From Citrobacter gillenii (GTDB taxonomy: Bacteria; Pseudomonadota; Gammaproteobacteria; Enterobacterales; Enterobacteriaceae): 64,000 bases of DNA. The notes under the pieces were generated by a model. The model was not told the origin of the DNA. It saw only the letters and a program-made list of their open reading frames with translations, and ran no database searches. This document shows, piece by piece, positions 49,878 to 61,662 of this stretch; the stretch's first letter is position 1; each line of letters starts with the position of its first letter. Both the position numbers and the translations under genes were made by a program. The DNA is taken from positions 1-64,000 of the forward strand of contig NZ_SUQN01000009.1 in NCBI RefSeq assembly GCF_013337685.1, written 5' to 3'.

Positions 49878-51293
49878 ATGGCAGGAAATAAACCCTTCAA
49901 CAAACAACAGACTGATGCTCGTGACCGCGATCTGCAGGTCGCCGGGCTGAAAGTACCGCCGCACTCGATTGAAGCGGAACAGTCGGTGTTGGGCGGTTTA
50001 ATGCTGGATAACGAACGCTGGGACGATGTTGCCGAGCGTGTCGTCGCGGAGGATTTTTACACCCGACCGCACCGGCATATCTTCACCGAAATGCATCGTT
50101 TGCAGGAGATGGGCAAACCCATCGATCTGATAACCCTGGCCGAGTCGCTGGAAGTGCAGGGGCAACTCGACAGCGTCGGCGGTTTCGCCTATCTGGCTGA
50201 GTTATCTAAAAATACGCCAAGTGCGGCGAACATAAGCGCCTATGCGGATATCGTCCGCGAACGCGCCGTCGTGCGCGACATGATTTCGGTAGCTCATGAA
50301 ATCGCGGAGGCCGGATTTGATCCGCAAGGGCGTTCCAGTGAAGATTTGCTGGATCTCGCGGAATCCCGCGTTTTTAAAATTGCCGAAAGCCGCGCCAATA
50401 AAGACGAAGGCCCGAAAAATATTACCGAGGTGCTCGACGCCACCGTCGCGCGCATCGAACAGCTGTTCCAGCAGCCGCATGACGGTGTCACCGGGGTGAA
50501 TACCGGCTACGACGACCTCAACAAAAAGACTGCCGGTCTACAGCCGTCGGACCTGATTATCGTCGCCGCGCGTCCGTCGATGGGTAAAACGACGTTTGCA
50601 ATGAACCTCGTCGAAAATGCGGCGATGTTGCAGGATAAGCCGGTACTTATCTTCAGTCTTGAAATGCCCTCCGAACAGATCATGATGCGTTGTCTGGCAT
50701 CGCTGTCGCGCGTAGACCAGACTAAAATCCGTACCGGTCAGTTGGATGACGAAGACTGGGCGCGAATTTCCGGCACCATGGGGATCTTACTGGAGAAACG
50801 AAACATCTACATTGATGACTCCTCCGGCCTGACGCCCACGGAAGTGCGTTCGCGCGCACGCCGTATCGCCCGTGAACACGGCGGTATCGGACTGATTATG
50901 ATCGACTACCTGCAGCTGATGCGGGTGCCGTCGCTCTCCGACAACCGTACGCTGGAAATTGCTGAAATTTCGCGCTCGCTGAAATCATTAGCAAAAGAAC
51001 TGCATGTGCCGGTGGTGGCGCTGTCGCAGCTTAACCGCTCTCTGGAACAACGCGCCGACAAGCGTCCGGTCAACTCGGACCTCCGTGAATCGGGGTCTAT
51101 CGAGCAGGATGCCGACTTAATCATGTTTATTTATCGTGACGAGGTTTATCACGAAAACAGCGACTTAAAAGGCATCGCGGAAATTATTATTGGTAAGCAA
51201 CGTAACGGCCCAATCGGTACGGTGCGCCTGACGTTTAACGGCCAGTGGTCACGCTTCGATAATTATGCCGGACCACAGTATGACGATGAGTAA
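49878..51293 (+). CDS. dnaB: Replicative DNA helicase DnaB
   Basis: DnaB is the hexameric 5'-3' helicase of the replication fork. The 471-residue product has the N-terminal primase-interacting domain (about 25-130), linker helix, and RecA-like C-terminal domain with Walker A ARPSMGKTT (about 230-238), Walker B LIMIDYLQLM (about 338) and DnaB motif 4 SDLRESGSIEQDADLIMF with the arginine finger region. No intein or frameshift is present. alr follows 31 bases downstream. Confidence 0.98.
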   Translation: MAGNKPFNKQQTDARDRDLQVAGLKVPPHSIEAEQSVLGGLMLDNERWDDVAERVVAEDFYTRPHRHIFTEMHRLQEMGKPIDLITLAESLEVQGQLDSVGGFAYLAELSKNTPSAANISAYADIVRERAVVRDMISVAHEIAEAGFDPQGRSSEDLLDLAESRVFKIAESRANKDEGPKNITEVLDATVARIEQLFQQPHDGVTGVNTGYDDLNKKTAGLQPSDLIIVAARPSMGKTTFAMNLVENAAMLQDKPVLIFSLEMPSEQIMMRCLASLSRVDQTKIRTGQLDDEDWARISGTMGILLEKRNIYIDDSSGLTPTEVRSRARRIAREHGGIGLIMIDYLQLMRVPSLSDNRTLEIAEISRSLKSLAKELHVPVVALSQLNRSLEQRADKRPVNSDLRESGSIEQDADLIMFIYRDEVYHENSDLKGIAEIIIGKQRNGPIGTVRLTFNGQWSRFDNYAGPQYDDE

Positions 51294-51324
51294 CGCTCCG
51301 TCGTCCATTTATTAAGGAACACAA

Positions 51325-52404
51325 ATGCAAGCGGCAACTGTTGTCATTAACCGCCGCGCTCTGCGACACAACCTGCAACGTCTGCGTGAACTGGCACCTG
51401 CCAGTAAACTGGTTGCGGTGGTGAAAGCGAACGCTTACGGCCATGGTCTGTTAGAGACCGCGCGAACGCTCCCTGATGCGGACGCTTTTGGTGTCGCTCG
51501 TCTTGAAGAAGCTCTGCGACTGCGCGCGGGTGGGATCACGCAACCCATCCTGCTATTGGAGGGTTTTTTCGATGCCTCCGATCTGCCGACCATCTCCGCA
51601 CAGCGGCTGCATACTGCCGTGCACAATGAGGAGCAGCTTGCGGCGCTGGAAGCGGCTGAACTGGCGGAACCCGTCACCGTCTGGATGAAGCTCGACACCG
51701 GGATGCACCGTCTGGGCGTACGTCCTGAGCAGGCTGAGGCGTTTTATCAACGCTTGACCCACTGTAAAAACGTGCGTCAGCCGGTCAACATCGTCAGCCA
51801 CTTTGCCCGTGCAGACGAACCCGAATGTGGCGCGACGGAAAAGCAGCTCGAAATCTTCAATCGTTTTTGTGAAGGCAAGCCGGGACAGCGTTCTATTGCC
51901 GCATCTGGCGGTATCCTGCTGTGGCCGCAGTCCCATTTCGACTGGGCGCGTCCGGGGCTAATTCTGTATGGCGTATCGCCGCTGGAGAATCATTCCGCCG
52001 GGACTGATTTTGGCTGCCAGCCGGTGATGTCGCTCACCTCCAGCCTGATCGCCGTGCGCGAGCACAAAGCGGGCGAACCTGTTGGCTATGGTGGAACGTG
52101 GGAAAGCGCGCGTGACACGCGCCTGGGCGTGGTGGCGATGGGCTATGGCGACGGGTATCCGCGTGCAGCGCCGTCCGGCACGCCGGTACTGGTCAATGGT
52201 CGGGAAGTGCCGATTGTTGGTCGTGTGGCAATGGACATGATCTGCGTTGATTTGGGGCCAGAAGCGCAGGAAAAAGCCGGCGATCCGGTGATTCTGTGGG
52301 GCGATGGTCTGCCCGTTGAACGTATTGCCGAAATAACGAAAGTAAGTGCTTACGAACTTATCACGCGCCTGACATCAAGGGTAGCGATGAAGTACGTGGA
52401 CTGA
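51325..52404 (+). CDS. alr: Alanine racemase, biosynthetic
   Basis: Alr converts L- to D-alanine for peptidoglycan. The 359-residue PLP enzyme has the Schiff-base lysine in [10 protein letters not shown] (Lys34) and the second catalytic residue, tyrosine in MGYGDGYPR (about 255), plus [11 protein letters not shown]. Length equals E. coli Alr. It follows dnaB closely, and a REP unit comes after the stop. Confidence 0.96.
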   Translation: MQAATVVINRRALRHNLQRLRELAPASKLVAVVKANAYGHGLLETARTLPDADAFGVARLEEALRLRAGGITQPILLLEGFFDASDLPTISAQRLHTAVHNEEQLAALEAAELAEPVTVWMKLDTGMHRLGVRPEQAEAFYQRLTHCKNVRQPVNIVSHFARADEPECGATEKQLEIFNRFCEGKPGQRSIAASGGILLWPQSHFDWARPGLILYGVSPLENHSAGTDFGCQPVMSLTSSLIAVREHKAGEPVGYGGTWESARDTRLGVVAMGYGDGYPRAAPSGTPVLVNGREVPIVGRVAMDMICVDLGPEAQEKAGDPVILWGDGLPVERIAEITKVSAYELITRLTSRVAMKYVD

Positions 52405-52415
52405 ATCTGGCTGTC

Positions 52416-52449
52416 TGCCGGATAAAGCGGTTCTGCCGCCATCCGGCAA
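52416..52449. repeat. Single REP between alr and tyrB
   Basis: tgccggataaagcg to gccgccatccggca forms the REP stem directly after alr. Confidence 0.8.
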
Positions 52450-52535
52450 TAATCCTCTCAACATCCTCTCGATCTTCTCCCGCTTCCGGTTTATTGTGTT
52501 CTTACCCCCTGTCTGTAAACCTGGAGAACCACCAC

Positions 52536-53729
52536 GTGTTTCAAAAAGTTGACGCCTACGCCGGCGACCCGATTTTATCGCTCATGGAGCGCTTCAAGGA
52601 AGATTCACGTCGTGACAAAGTGAATCTCAGCATCGGTCTGTATTACAACGAAGACGGGATAATCCCTCAGCTTAACGCCGTAAGCGAAGCGGAAGCCCGG
52701 CTCAATGCTCAGCCGCAGGGTGCGTCGCTGTATTTACCGATGGAAGGCCTGAACAGCTATCGCCACACCATTGCGCCACTACTGTTTGGTGCAGAACACC
52801 CGGTTCTTCAGCAGCAGCGCGTGGCGACGATTCAGACGCTGGGAGGATCTGGTGCGCTAAAAGTAGGTGCGGATTTTCTGAAGCGTTACTTCCCTGATTC
52901 TGGCGTCTGGGTCAGCGATCCGACATGGGAAAACCACATCGCGATTTTTGAAGGGGCTGGATTCGAAGTAAGTACTTACCCCTGGTATGACAACACGACT
53001 AACGGCGTGCGCGTCAACGACCTGCTGGCAACCTTGAACACCTTACCGGCTCGCAGCATTGTACTGTTGCATCCGTGCTGCCATAACCCGACCGGTGCGG
53101 ACTTGACGCCCGCGCAGTGGGATGCGGTTATCGAGATTCTGCAAGCGCGCGATCTAATCCCTTTCCTTGATATTGCCTATCAGGGATTTGGCGCGGGAAT
53201 GGAAGACGACGCCTATGCGATCCGCGCCATTGCCAGCGCTGGATTGCCTGCCCTGGTCAGCAACTCGTTCTCTAAAATTTTCTCTTTATACGGTGAGCGT
53301 GTCGGCGGCCTTTCCGTGGTGTGCGAAGACGCTGAGACTGCGGGTCGCGTGTTGGGGCAGTTAAAAGCCACGGTGCGTCGTAACTACTCCAGCCCACCTA
53401 ACTTTGGTGCGCAGGTGGTTGCCGCCGTGCTGGGCGATGACGCGCTTAAAGCCAACTGGCTGGCGGAAGTAGAAGCGATGCGTACCCGCATCCTGGCGAT
53501 GCGTCAGGAATTGGTCAATGTTCTCCATGCCGAGATACCGGGCCGTAACTTTGACTACCTTCTGCAACAGCGCGGTATGTTCAGCTATACCGGGTTGAGC
53601 GCCGCCCAGGTCGATCGCCTGCGTGATGAATTCGGGGTTTACCTGATCGCCAGCGGCCGCATGTGCGTCGCCGGGTTGAATCACGGTAACGTCCAGCGTG
53701 TGGCAAAAGCGTTTGCTGCTGTCATGTAA
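52536..53729 (+). CDS. tyrB: Aromatic-amino-acid aminotransferase
   Basis: TyrB makes tyrosine, phenylalanine and leucine from their keto acids with glutamate. The GTG at 52536 gives 397 residues and the E. coli start ([12 protein letters not shown]), 10 bases after ctggag. The PLP lysine is in [17 protein letters not shown] (about 247), and [12 protein letters not shown] and the substrate arginine near [11 protein letters not shown] are present. A TGTAAA half-site at 52514-52519 may belong to a TyrR box, as E. coli tyrB is TyrR-repressed; the full box is not clear. Confidence 0.96.
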   Translation: MFQKVDAYAGDPILSLMERFKEDSRRDKVNLSIGLYYNEDGIIPQLNAVSEAEARLNAQPQGASLYLPMEGLNSYRHTIAPLLFGAEHPVLQQQRVATIQTLGGSGALKVGADFLKRYFPDSGVWVSDPTWENHIAIFEGAGFEVSTYPWYDNTTNGVRVNDLLATLNTLPARSIVLLHPCCHNPTGADLTPAQWDAVIEILQARDLIPFLDIAYQGFGAGMEDDAYAIRAIASAGLPALVSNSFSKIFSLYGERVGGLSVVCEDAETAGRVLGQLKATVRRNYSSPPNFGAQVVAAVLGDDALKANWLAEVEAMRTRILAMRQELVNVLHAEIPGRNFDYLLQQRGMFSYTGLSAAQVDRLRDEFGVYLIASGRMCVAGLNHGNVQRVAKAFAAVM

Positions 53730-53755
53730 CCGGATTTGTCATTTCTCGCACAGTG

Positions 53756-53845
53756 TTGCCGGATGGCGGCGTAAACGCCTTATCCGGCCTACAAAGTATT
53801 GGATTTTTCGTTTGTAGGCCTGATAAGCGTCGCGCCATCAGGCAC
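53756..53845. repeat. BIME after tyrB
   Basis: Two inverted REP units (53757-53792 and 53813-53844) between tyrB and aphA. Confidence 0.9.
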
Positions 53846-53966
53846 GCTTTTTCTGTGTGATCATCCTCTTTTTCTGTAACAAAACGAGAGAAACCCCTTC
53901 CTTTCACCTTCCCCAGGGGGTAAGGTCAGATAGTTTTTTGACCAGTTGTTAATAAAAAAATGATAA

Positions 53967-54704
<738 letters not shown>

Positions 54705-54831
54705 GGGTACAGGTTCTTTATTGGTGATTTTTTAAACAAATTTGCGTTGCTGGCTTTTACCTTTGGCAGAGTTGCTGCACACTGAGTAAAAGATGTTCTC
54801 ATTAGGCGAGCTGCTGGTAAGGGGAATAAAG

Positions 54832-55188
54832 ATGACGAACTCGGAGTTGCTGCAATACTGCATGGCGAAAACAGGTGCCGAACAGAGCGTGCACAGCGAC
54901 TGGAAAGCCACGCAAATTAAAGTCGAAGATGTGCTTTTTGCGATGGTAAAAGAGGTGGAAGAACGCCCTGCTGTGTCGCTGAAAACCAGCCCTGAACTGG
55001 CCGAGTTATTGCGCCAGCAGCATAGCGATGTCCGGCCAAGCCGGCATCTTAATAAGGCGCACTGGAGCACGGTGTACCTGGATGGTTCGCTGCCAGATTC
55101 ACAAATTTACTATTTGGTGGACGCCTCTTATCAACAGGCTATCAAGACGCTGCCGGAAGATAAACGCAGGATGTTGGCGCAGTTCTGA
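54832..55188 (+). CDS. yjbR: MmcQ/YjbR-family protein
   Basis: A 118-residue protein nearly identical to E. coli YjbR over most of its length (ELLQYCMAKTGAEQSVHSDWKATQIKVEDVLFAMV; WSTVYLDGSLPDSQIYYLVDASYQQA). The CyaY-like fold family has no established function. The ATG at 54832 follows an aagggg ribosome-binding site. In E. coli yjbQ lies immediately upstream in the same operon; here the 127 bases back to aphA are too short to hold it. Confidence 0.92.
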   Translation: MTNSELLQYCMAKTGAEQSVHSDWKATQIKVEDVLFAMVKEVEERPAVSLKTSPELAELLRQQHSDVRPSRHLNKAHWSTVYLDGSLPDSQIYYLVDASYQQAIKTLPEDKRRMLAQF

Positions 55189-55195
55189 GCCTTTT

Positions 55196-55280
55196 TGCCG
55201 GATGCGGCGTAAGCGCCTTATCTGGCCTACAACCCAATACGTCTATCCTGTAGGCCCGATAGCTTGCGCCATCGGGCATG
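55196..55280. repeat. BIME between convergent yjbR and uvrA
   Basis: Two inverted REP units (55196-55231 and 55249-55279) ending 6 bases before the uvrA stop codon. Confidence 0.9.
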
Positions 55281-55285
55281 AGTAA

Positions 55286-58108
55286 CTACAGCAGTGGTTT
55301 GAGGAAGCGGGCGGTGTGTGAGGCTTCACACTCTGCGACCGTTTCCGGCGTACCGGCAACCAGGATTTCTCCGCCGCCGCTACCCCCTTCCGGACCGAGA
55401 TCGACAATCCAGTCGGCCGTTTTAATCACGTCCAGATTATGCTCAATGACCACGATGGTGTTGCCCTGATCCCTGAGCTGGTGCAGCACGTCCAGCAACT
55501 GCTGAATATCCGCAAAGTGCAGACCGGTAGTCGGCTCATCGAGGATGTACAGCGTTTGTCCTGTACCGCGTTTTGATAACTCACGCGCCAGCTTCACGCG
55601 CTGGGCCTCGCCGCCAGAAAGGGTTGTTGCGGACTGCCCAAGGCGAATATAAGTCAAGCCAACGTCCATCAGCGTTTGCAGTTTACGCGCCAGCGCCGGG
55701 ACGGCATCAAAGAACTCACGTGCCTCTTCAATGGTCATATCCAGCACTTCGTGGATAGTCTTGCCCTTGTACTTGATCTCCAACGTTTCGCGGTTATAGC
55801 GCTTGCCTTTGCACTGGTCACACGGCACGTAGATATCCGGCAGGAAGTGCATCTCAACTTTGATTACGCCGTCGCCCTGACAGGCTTCACAACGTCCACC
55901 GCGCACGTTAAAGCTGAAGCGCCCTGGCGTGTAGCCGCGCGCGCGTGATTCCGGCACGCCAGCAAACAGTTCGCGGACGGGTGTAAATACGCCGGTATAG
56001 GTTGCCGGGTTGGAACGTGGCGTACGACCAATGGGGCTCTGGTCGATGTCGATAACTTTATCGAAATGCTCCAGCCCCTGAATGTCGCGATAAGGTGCAG
56101 GTTCAGCCAGCGTAGCGCCGTTGAGCTGGGTCTGAGCAATCGGGAACAGCGTGTCGTTTATCAGCGTTGATTTACCGGAACCGGATACGCCGGTAATACA
56201 GGTAAACAGGCCAACCGGCAGCGTCAGGGTGACATCTTTCAGGTTGTTGCCGCGCGCACCGGTGAGCTTCAGCACTTTTTCCGGGTTAGCGGGCACGCGT
56301 TGTTTCGGCACTTCAATCTTGCGCTTGCCGCTCATATACTGGCCGGTCAGTGACTCAGGCACTGCCATAATGTCATTGAGCGTACCCTCCGCCACCACCT
56401 GTCCACCGTGGACGCCCGCGCCTGGACCGATATCGATCACATGGTCAGCGGCGCGAATCGCATCTTCATCGTGCTCAACCACAATCACGGTATTACCCAG
56501 ATTGCGCAGATGGATAAGCGTACCCAGCAGGCGTTCGTTATCGCGCTGGTGTAGACCGATGGACGGTTCATCCAGCACGTACATTACGCCGACCAAGCCC
56601 GCACCGATCTGGCTTGCCAGACGGATACGCTGGGCTTCGCCGCCGGAGAGCGTTTCGGCCGAACGCGACAGCGTCAGGTAGTTCAGACCGACGTTAACCA
56701 GGAACTTGAGGCGGTCGCCAATCTCTTTAAGGATTTTCTCCGCAATCTTCGCCCGTTGACCGGCAAGTTTGAGATTGTTGAAGAAATCCATCGCATGACC
56801 GATGCTCATGTCAGAAATAGTAGGCAGCGGTGTGTTCTCAACAAACACGTGGCGCGCTTCACGACGCAGGCGCGTGCCTTCACAGCTGGCGCACGGTCGG
56901 TTGCTGATGAACTTAGATAATTCTTCGCGTACCGCGCTGGATTCCGTCTCTTTATAACGGCGCTCCATATTGTGCAGCACACCTTCAAACGGGTGACGAC
57001 GTACGGAAGTATCACCGCGGTCGTTCATATATTTGAATTCGATATTCTCTTTGCCGGAACCGTACAGCACCACTTTGTGAACCGTTGGGTTCAGGCTGGC
57101 CCATGGGGCTTCTATGTCGAACTTATAATGCTCTGCCAGTGACTTAAGCATCTGGAAGTAATAGAAGTTACGGCGATCCCAGCCACGGATCGCGCCGCCA
57201 GCCAGCGACAGCTCTGGGTTTTGGATCACGCGGTCAGGGTCGAAATACTGCTGCACGCCGAGACCGTCGCAGGTAGGACATGCGCCCGCCGGGTTATTGA
57301 ACGAGAACAAGCGGGGTTCCAGCTCGCGCATGCTGTAGCCGCAAATCGGGCAGGCAAAGTTGGCGGAGAAGAGCAGCTCCTCCGCTTTCGGGTTGTCCAT
57401 ATCGGCAACCACCGCCGTGCCACCGGAGAGATCCAGCGCGGTTTCAAAAGACTCCGCCAGACGCTGTGACAGGTCGTCACGGACTTTAAAGCGGTCGATG
57501 ACCACTTCAATGGTATGTTTCTTTTGCAGCTCCAGCTTTGGTGGATCGGACAGGTCACACACTTCACCGTCAATACGGGCGCGGATATAACCCTGGCTTG
57601 CCAGATTCTCCAGCGTTTTCGTGTGTTCGCCTTTGCGCTCTTTGATGATCGGTGCCAGCAGCATCAGGCGCTTGCCTTCCGGTTGTGACAGCACGTTGTC
57701 CACCATCTGGCTAACGGTCTGCGCTGCCAGCGGTACGTCGTGATCCGGACAGCGCGGCTCACCGACGCGGGCAAACAGCAGGCGCAGGTAGTCGTGAATT
57801 TCGGTAATGGTACCTACCGTGGATCGCGGGTTATGGGATGTCGATTTTTGTTCAATTGAGATGGCTGGCGACAGCCCCTCAATGTGGTCGACATCCGGTT
57901 TTTCCATCAGCGACAGGAACTGACGCGCATACGCGGAAAGCGATTCAACGTAACGACGCTGCCCTTCGGCATACAAGGTGTCGAAAGCCAGCGAGGATTT
58001 GCCTGAGCCCGAAAGCCCGGTGACGACAATCAGCTTGTCGCGCGGGATGACGAGGTTGATGTTTTTGAGATTATGGGTGCGGGCGCCCCGAACTTCGATC
58101 TTATCCAT
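55286..58108 (-). CDS. uvrA: Excinuclease ABC subunit A
   Basis: UvrA is the damage-sensing ATPase of nucleotide excision repair. The 940-residue product matches E. coli in length. It has two ABC modules with Walker [10 protein letters not shown] (about 31) and GVSGSGKST (about 640), two signature LSGGEAQR motifs, and zinc modules CPICGYSM...CPTCDG (about 253-280) and CEACQGDG...CDQCKG (about 740-766). It diverges from ssb across a shared SOS box at 58194-58209. Confidence 0.98.
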   Translation of the reverse strand: MDKIEVRGARTHNLKNINLVIPRDKLIVVTGLSGSGKSSLAFDTLYAEGQRRYVESLSAYARQFLSLMEKPDVDHIEGLSPAISIEQKSTSHNPRSTVGTITEIHDYLRLLFARVGEPRCPDHDVPLAAQTVSQMVDNVLSQPEGKRLMLLAPIIKERKGEHTKTLENLASQGYIRARIDGEVCDLSDPPKLELQKKHTIEVVIDRFKVRDDLSQRLAESFETALDLSGGTAVVADMDNPKAEELLFSANFACPICGYSMRELEPRLFSFNNPAGACPTCDGLGVQQYFDPDRVIQNPELSLAGGAIRGWDRRNFYYFQMLKSLAEHYKFDIEAPWASLNPTVHKVVLYGSGKENIEFKYMNDRGDTSVRRHPFEGVLHNMERRYKETESSAVREELSKFISNRPCASCEGTRLRREARHVFVENTPLPTISDMSIGHAMDFFNNLKLAGQRAKIAEKILKEIGDRLKFLVNVGLNYLTLSRSAETLSGGEAQRIRLASQIGAGLVGVMYVLDEPSIGLHQRDNERLLGTLIHLRNLGNTVIVVEHDEDAIRAADHVIDIGPGAGVHGGQVVAEGTLNDIMAVPESLTGQYMSGKRKIEVPKQRVPANPEKVLKLTGARGNNLKDVTLTLPVGLFTCITGVSGSGKSTLINDTLFPIAQTQLNGATLAEPAPYRDIQGLEHFDKVIDIDQSPIGRTPRSNPATYTGVFTPVRELFAGVPESRARGYTPGRFSFNVRGGRCEACQGDGVIKVEMHFLPDIYVPCDQCKGKRYNRETLEIKYKGKTIHEVLDMTIEEAREFFDAVPALARKLQTLMDVGLTYIRLGQSATTLSGGEAQRVKLARELSKRGTGQTLYILDEPTTGLHFADIQQLLDVLHQLRDQGNTIVVIEHNLDVIKTADWIVDLGPEGGSGGGEILVAGTPETVAECEASHTARFLKPLL

Positions 58109-58193
58109 TCATCTTTCCCGGATTAAACGCTTTTTTGCCTGGCTGCATGGTGCTACCGGCGATCACAAACGGTTAATTATGACACAACCTGAC

Positions 58194-58209
58194 CTGAATG
58201 GATATACAG
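58194..58209. promoter_or_regulatory. SOS (LexA) box between uvrA and ssb
   Basis: ctgaatggatatacag matches CTG-N10-CAG and lies 86 bases before uvrA on its strand, at the same place as the known uvrA/ssb LexA site of E. coli. Confidence 0.9.
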
Positions 58210-58359
58210 TATTGGAATGCAAAACGCAGGTGTCTGTGTAACAATGTCTGGCTGAGGTTGTTTACTGGAATCCACCTCTCAACGTAGTAAAAGCGCTATT
58301 GGAAATGCTACAATCCCGCGCTTACACTTATTAAGAAACGTTTTTCAGGAGACACGATC

Positions 58360-58893
58360 ATGGCCAGCAGAGGCGTAAACAAGGTGATTCTCGTCGGTAA
58401 TCTGGGCCAGGACCCGGAAGTACGCTATATGCCGAATGGTGGTGCAGTTGCCAACATTACGCTGGCTACTTCCGAATCCTGGCGTGATAAAGCGACCGGC
58501 GAGATGAAAGAGCAGACTGAATGGCACCGTGTTGTGCTGTTTGGCAAACTGGCGGAAGTCGCCAGCGAATATCTGCGCAAAGGTTCTCAGGTCTACATTG
58601 AAGGTCAGCTGCGTACCCGCAAATGGACCGATCAGTCAGGTGTCGAGAAGTACACGACTGAAGTTGTTGTGAACGTCGGCGGCACCATGCAAATGCTGGG
58701 TGGTCGTCAGGGCGGCGGTGCACCGGCGGGCGGTAATGCAGGTGGCGGTCAACAGGGTGGTTGGGGTCAGCCTCAGCAGCCGCAGGGTGGCAACCAGTTC
58801 AGCGGCGGTGCACAGTCTCGTCCGCAGCAGTCCGCTCCGGCAGCGCCGTCTAACGAACCGCCAATCGACTTTGACGACGACATTCCGTTCTGA
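58360..58893 (+). CDS. ssb: Single-stranded DNA-binding protein
   Basis: SSB coats single-stranded DNA as a tetramer and recruits repair and replication proteins. The 177-residue product has the OB-fold (about 1-112; [22 protein letters not shown]), a Gly/Gln-rich flexible linker (about 113-165) and the C-terminal interaction tip DFDDDIPF. It ends with a strong terminator. Confidence 0.97.
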   Translation: MASRGVNKVILVGNLGQDPEVRYMPNGGAVANITLATSESWRDKATGEMKEQTEWHRVVLFGKLAEVASEYLRKGSQVYIEGQLRTRKWTDQSGVEKYTTEVVVNVGGTMQMLGGRQGGGAPAGGNAGGGQQGGWGQPQQPQGGNQFSGGAQSRPQQSAPAAPSNEPPIDFDDDIPF

Positions 58894-58927
58894 TCGTGAT
58901 TTAACGATTATTACCGTAATGAATGAA

Positions 58928-58956
58928 AAGCCCCATTTAAAATGGGGCTTTTTTGT
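58928..58956 (+). terminator. Terminator of ssb
   Basis: Stem aagccccatt with its complement (58928-58950) and six-T tail. Confidence 0.88.
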
Positions 58957-59271
58957 ATTTGACGATCTTCTCACATATAATATTCGAATATTTTGCAAGG
59001 AAAAAACGAAATATAATCATTGTTTATAATTACTATTTTAATATATGCAATTAATAACATTGATAGTAATCAAATTTAAATAAACTATTGCGAAGTTATT
59101 TGTTTCATGATTCAAAAAATATTGACAGCGTGATGTACCGCATTAAATAATGCTCTGAGATTGTCAATTCATCATTGATACAAGTGTATTGCTCTCCGAT
59201 CTCTTTTTATTAATGAGGATTTGATAGTCGTCTTGATATTTCTATATTCTTTTGTACTTCGGAGTCTATAT
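58957..59271. other. AT-rich region upstream of the autotransporter gene
   Basis: About 315 bases, strongly AT-rich compared with the flanking backbone. No ORF is supported. It should contain the autotransporter promoter; a TTGACA at about 59123 is a possible -35 box. Base composition suggests that the insertion starts here, just after the ssb terminator. Confidence 0.5.
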
Positions 59272-61581
59272 ATGTATCAATGGAAGAATAACGCTAAGGT
59301 AATATTGCCTTTAGCCTTGTCGGTGAGCATTAGTAATGCGCTATATTCTGGGGCAGCATTCGCTAAAGATTATACACTGAACTATATCGGTAAGGACCCC
59401 GAGCTCCCTGGTATCAGCATCAAAGATACGATTGCCGGCGACAACAACTACGATTTTACGGTTAAAATTGATAATCCTGTGCGAGGCGAAGGTAACGGTC
59501 TTGAGGTCAAGATTGGCAACATCACGAGTGATCAGGGCGGTGAGTATCATATTGGTAATTACAACGTCAATATTAGCGGGACCACGGAGCAGGAGCATCG
59601 TGCCGGGTTAGCCTTCTTTGGGTTGTCTGCAGAAGGCAGTGACACCAAAGTGACTGTCGACAATTTTAGTCTTAAAAATAATTTCCTAATTGGCAATAAG
59701 TATACACACAACAATACTGCATTATATGTAGGCGGTGGTGCGGATGTGTCTGTGAACGGCAATGTGTACATTCGTTCTGAAGTTGAGCACACCAAACAGG
59801 GCGAAGATGCAACGCTGGCCAATAACGGAATTTATGCGCGGGGCGCGGGTTCAACCATTACGGCAAACGGTGGCGATGTTTACATTAATACCTATGCCAG
59901 TAACTTTAAAGAACTCCTGGAGAACAATAGCGGTTACCCGGAAGGCTCATCAAAAAGTGATGCGGTCAGTGCTAAAGACGGTGGTGTCGTTAATATTAAT
60001 CAGGCTGGAGGCAACAAGGTTAATCTATTAGGTAACCTCGACTTCGGTGATAAGCTTTATTCTAATACAAGCCAGATGAATATTACGCTTAATGGGGCAG
60101 ATTCATACTGGCATGGGCATGAAGCAAACTTCTTTGATGCAACAACCGGGAAATGGAGCGGCGATCTCAACCTTACGCTGGCGAATAACGCCCACTGGAT
60201 CCCCGATGGTAAAGATGCGGAAATCAGTGCCATCACCCTGAAAGACGGCGGTACGGTAAACCTGCATGGTTTTAACCTGCACACCAATCAGAGTATCAAC
60301 GAAACCGTTAAAATTCATGATTTGAAAGGGAACAACGGTATTTTCCTGATTGATGTCAATACCAATAAAACGGATGAGCAGCGACGTAACGGCAGCGACT
60401 TCATTGAAGTTGTTAAAAGTAGTACCGGCGGTACACATGCGATTGAAGCGTTGAATATCAACAAGCTCACTGATTTGAAGGAAGATATCTGGGTTGCCGA
60501 TGCGGCAAGTAATGTGACATTCGAAGCGTACGATAAAGTCGATATTACGAACGAGTATGTGTATGACTATAAACCACTGCTGCGTTCTGATATCCGTGAA
60601 GGCGATCCGCAAAGCCAGTACGGTACCAACTGGTATATCACGGGTGTTTCGACGAAAGCCAGCGCAGGTAGTAACACCGTGATCGCCAATGCTGGGCTGA
60701 ACTACGCAATGGCGACCGCCCGTCTTGAAATCGACAGCCTGAATAAGCGTTTAGGCGAACTCCGCCAGGATCAGCAGCAAAATGGTCTGTGGATACGCTA
60801 TAAAGGTGGTGAAATAGAGAGTGATACTGGGAGCTACTTCAAAAACCTGTATAGCTTCTGGCAACTCGGTTATGACAACAAAGACGAAGGCGAATCGTCT
60901 GTCTGGACGCGAGGGATTGCCGCGCATTACATGAGAGGCAATGCCGACTTCACTTATGGTACTGGCGATAACAAGAACTACGGTGGTTCACTTTATGCTG
61001 CATGGAATCGCCCAGAGAAACAAGATTACCTGGATCTGGTGTTGAAATATAGCCGCCATGAAAGTGACTTCAATTACAGGAACACATACGGCAACTCTGG
61101 CTTTGCAGATAGCAGCACATGGTCAATCAGTGCCAGCGCAGAATACGGTCGCGAGTTTAGCTTAGGAAACTCTACGTTTATCGAACCGCAAGGTCAGCTC
61201 GTGTATACCTATCTGGATGAGGCCAGTTACACCACCAGTAGTGGGTTGAAAGTCCGTCAAAACGATATAGACAGCGTTATTGGCCGTGTCGGATTGCGCG
61301 GAGGTTATCGGTTTGAATCGCGCCCGGATAGCGATATTTACGTGAAGCTGGATTTGCTGCATGAGTTTGCTGGCGATCGTGATGTCACCGTTTGGGGTAA
61401 AGATGCCGCACTGAAAGTGAGCGAAGGGGGAAGTGACTCCTGGATCAACTATGGTATAGGTACCAATATCCATCTCACTCAGAACAATAACTCCCGGTTG
61501 TATGTTGATCTGGAAAGATCGGCGGGAGGTGACATTGATATGAACTGGCAGGTTAACGCGGGTTTCCGTATGGAGTGGTAG
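59272..61581 (+). CDS. Autotransporter (type Va) outer membrane protein
   Basis: A 769-residue autotransporter. The signal peptide is MYQWKNNAKVILPLALSVSISNALYSGAAFA. The passenger (about 33-490) has beta-helix-like repeats rich in Asn, Gly and Val (NTALYVGGGADVSVNGNVYI, GVVNINQAGGNKVNLLGN, GTVNLHGFNLH). The C-terminal barrel (about 510-769) includes GLWIRYKGGEIESDTG and ends VNAGFRMEW with the terminal aromatic residue needed for assembly. The ATG at 59272 follows cggag by 7 bases. It is probably an adhesin or biofilm factor; no specific relative is recognised. Base composition points to horizontal acquisition. Confidence 0.88.
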   Translation: MYQWKNNAKVILPLALSVSISNALYSGAAFAKDYTLNYIGKDPELPGISIKDTIAGDNNYDFTVKIDNPVRGEGNGLEVKIGNITSDQGGEYHIGNYNVNISGTTEQEHRAGLAFFGLSAEGSDTKVTVDNFSLKNNFLIGNKYTHNNTALYVGGGADVSVNGNVYIRSEVEHTKQGEDATLANNGIYARGAGSTITANGGDVYINTYASNFKELLENNSGYPEGSSKSDAVSAKDGGVVNINQAGGNKVNLLGNLDFGDKLYSNTSQMNITLNGADSYWHGHEANFFDATTGKWSGDLNLTLANNAHWIPDGKDAEISAITLKDGGTVNLHGFNLHTNQSINETVKIHDLKGNNGIFLIDVNTNKTDEQRRNGSDFIEVVKSSTGGTHAIEALNINKLTDLKEDIWVADAASNVTFEAYDKVDITNEYVYDYKPLLRSDIREGDPQSQYGTNWYITGVSTKASAGSNTVIANAGLNYAMATARLEIDSLNKRLGELRQDQQQNGLWIRYKGGEIESDTGSYFKNLYSFWQLGYDNKDEGESSVWTRGIAAHYMRGNADFTYGTGDNKNYGGSLYAAWNRPEKQDYLDLVLKYSRHESDFNYRNTYGNSGFADSSTWSISASAEYGREFSLGNSTFIEPQGQLVYTYLDEASYTTSSGLKVRQNDIDSVIGRVGLRGGYRFESRPDSDIYVKLDLLHEFAGDRDVTVWGKDAALKVSEGGSDSWINYGIGTNIHLTQNNNSRLYVDLERSAGGDIDMNWQVNAGFRMEW

Positions 61582-61617
61582 TTCATAGCTTTGAATGGGT
61601 TCACTTAACCTAAAAAT

Positions 61618-61660
61618 AAGCGTCCGATTGAAATTTTAGTTCAGTCGGACGCTTTCTTTT
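61618..61660. terminator. Terminator between the autotransporter gene and yjcB
   Basis: A 14-bp stem with one G-U pair (61618-61631 with 61641-61654) and a T-rich tail, three bases before the yjcB stop. A-rich sequence before the stem lets it serve both directions. Confidence 0.85.
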
Positions 61661-61662
61661 GA

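Noticed and set aside
49817-49903. N-terminal extension of Qor
   Set aside because: It would overlap the dnaB start and is not part of the conserved 327-residue protein; the ATG at 49816 has a proper ribosome-binding site.
59221-59271. N-terminal extension of the autotransporter from the TTG at 59221
   Set aside because: The ATG at 59272 has a ribosome-binding site and gives a standard signal peptide; the upstream part has neither.
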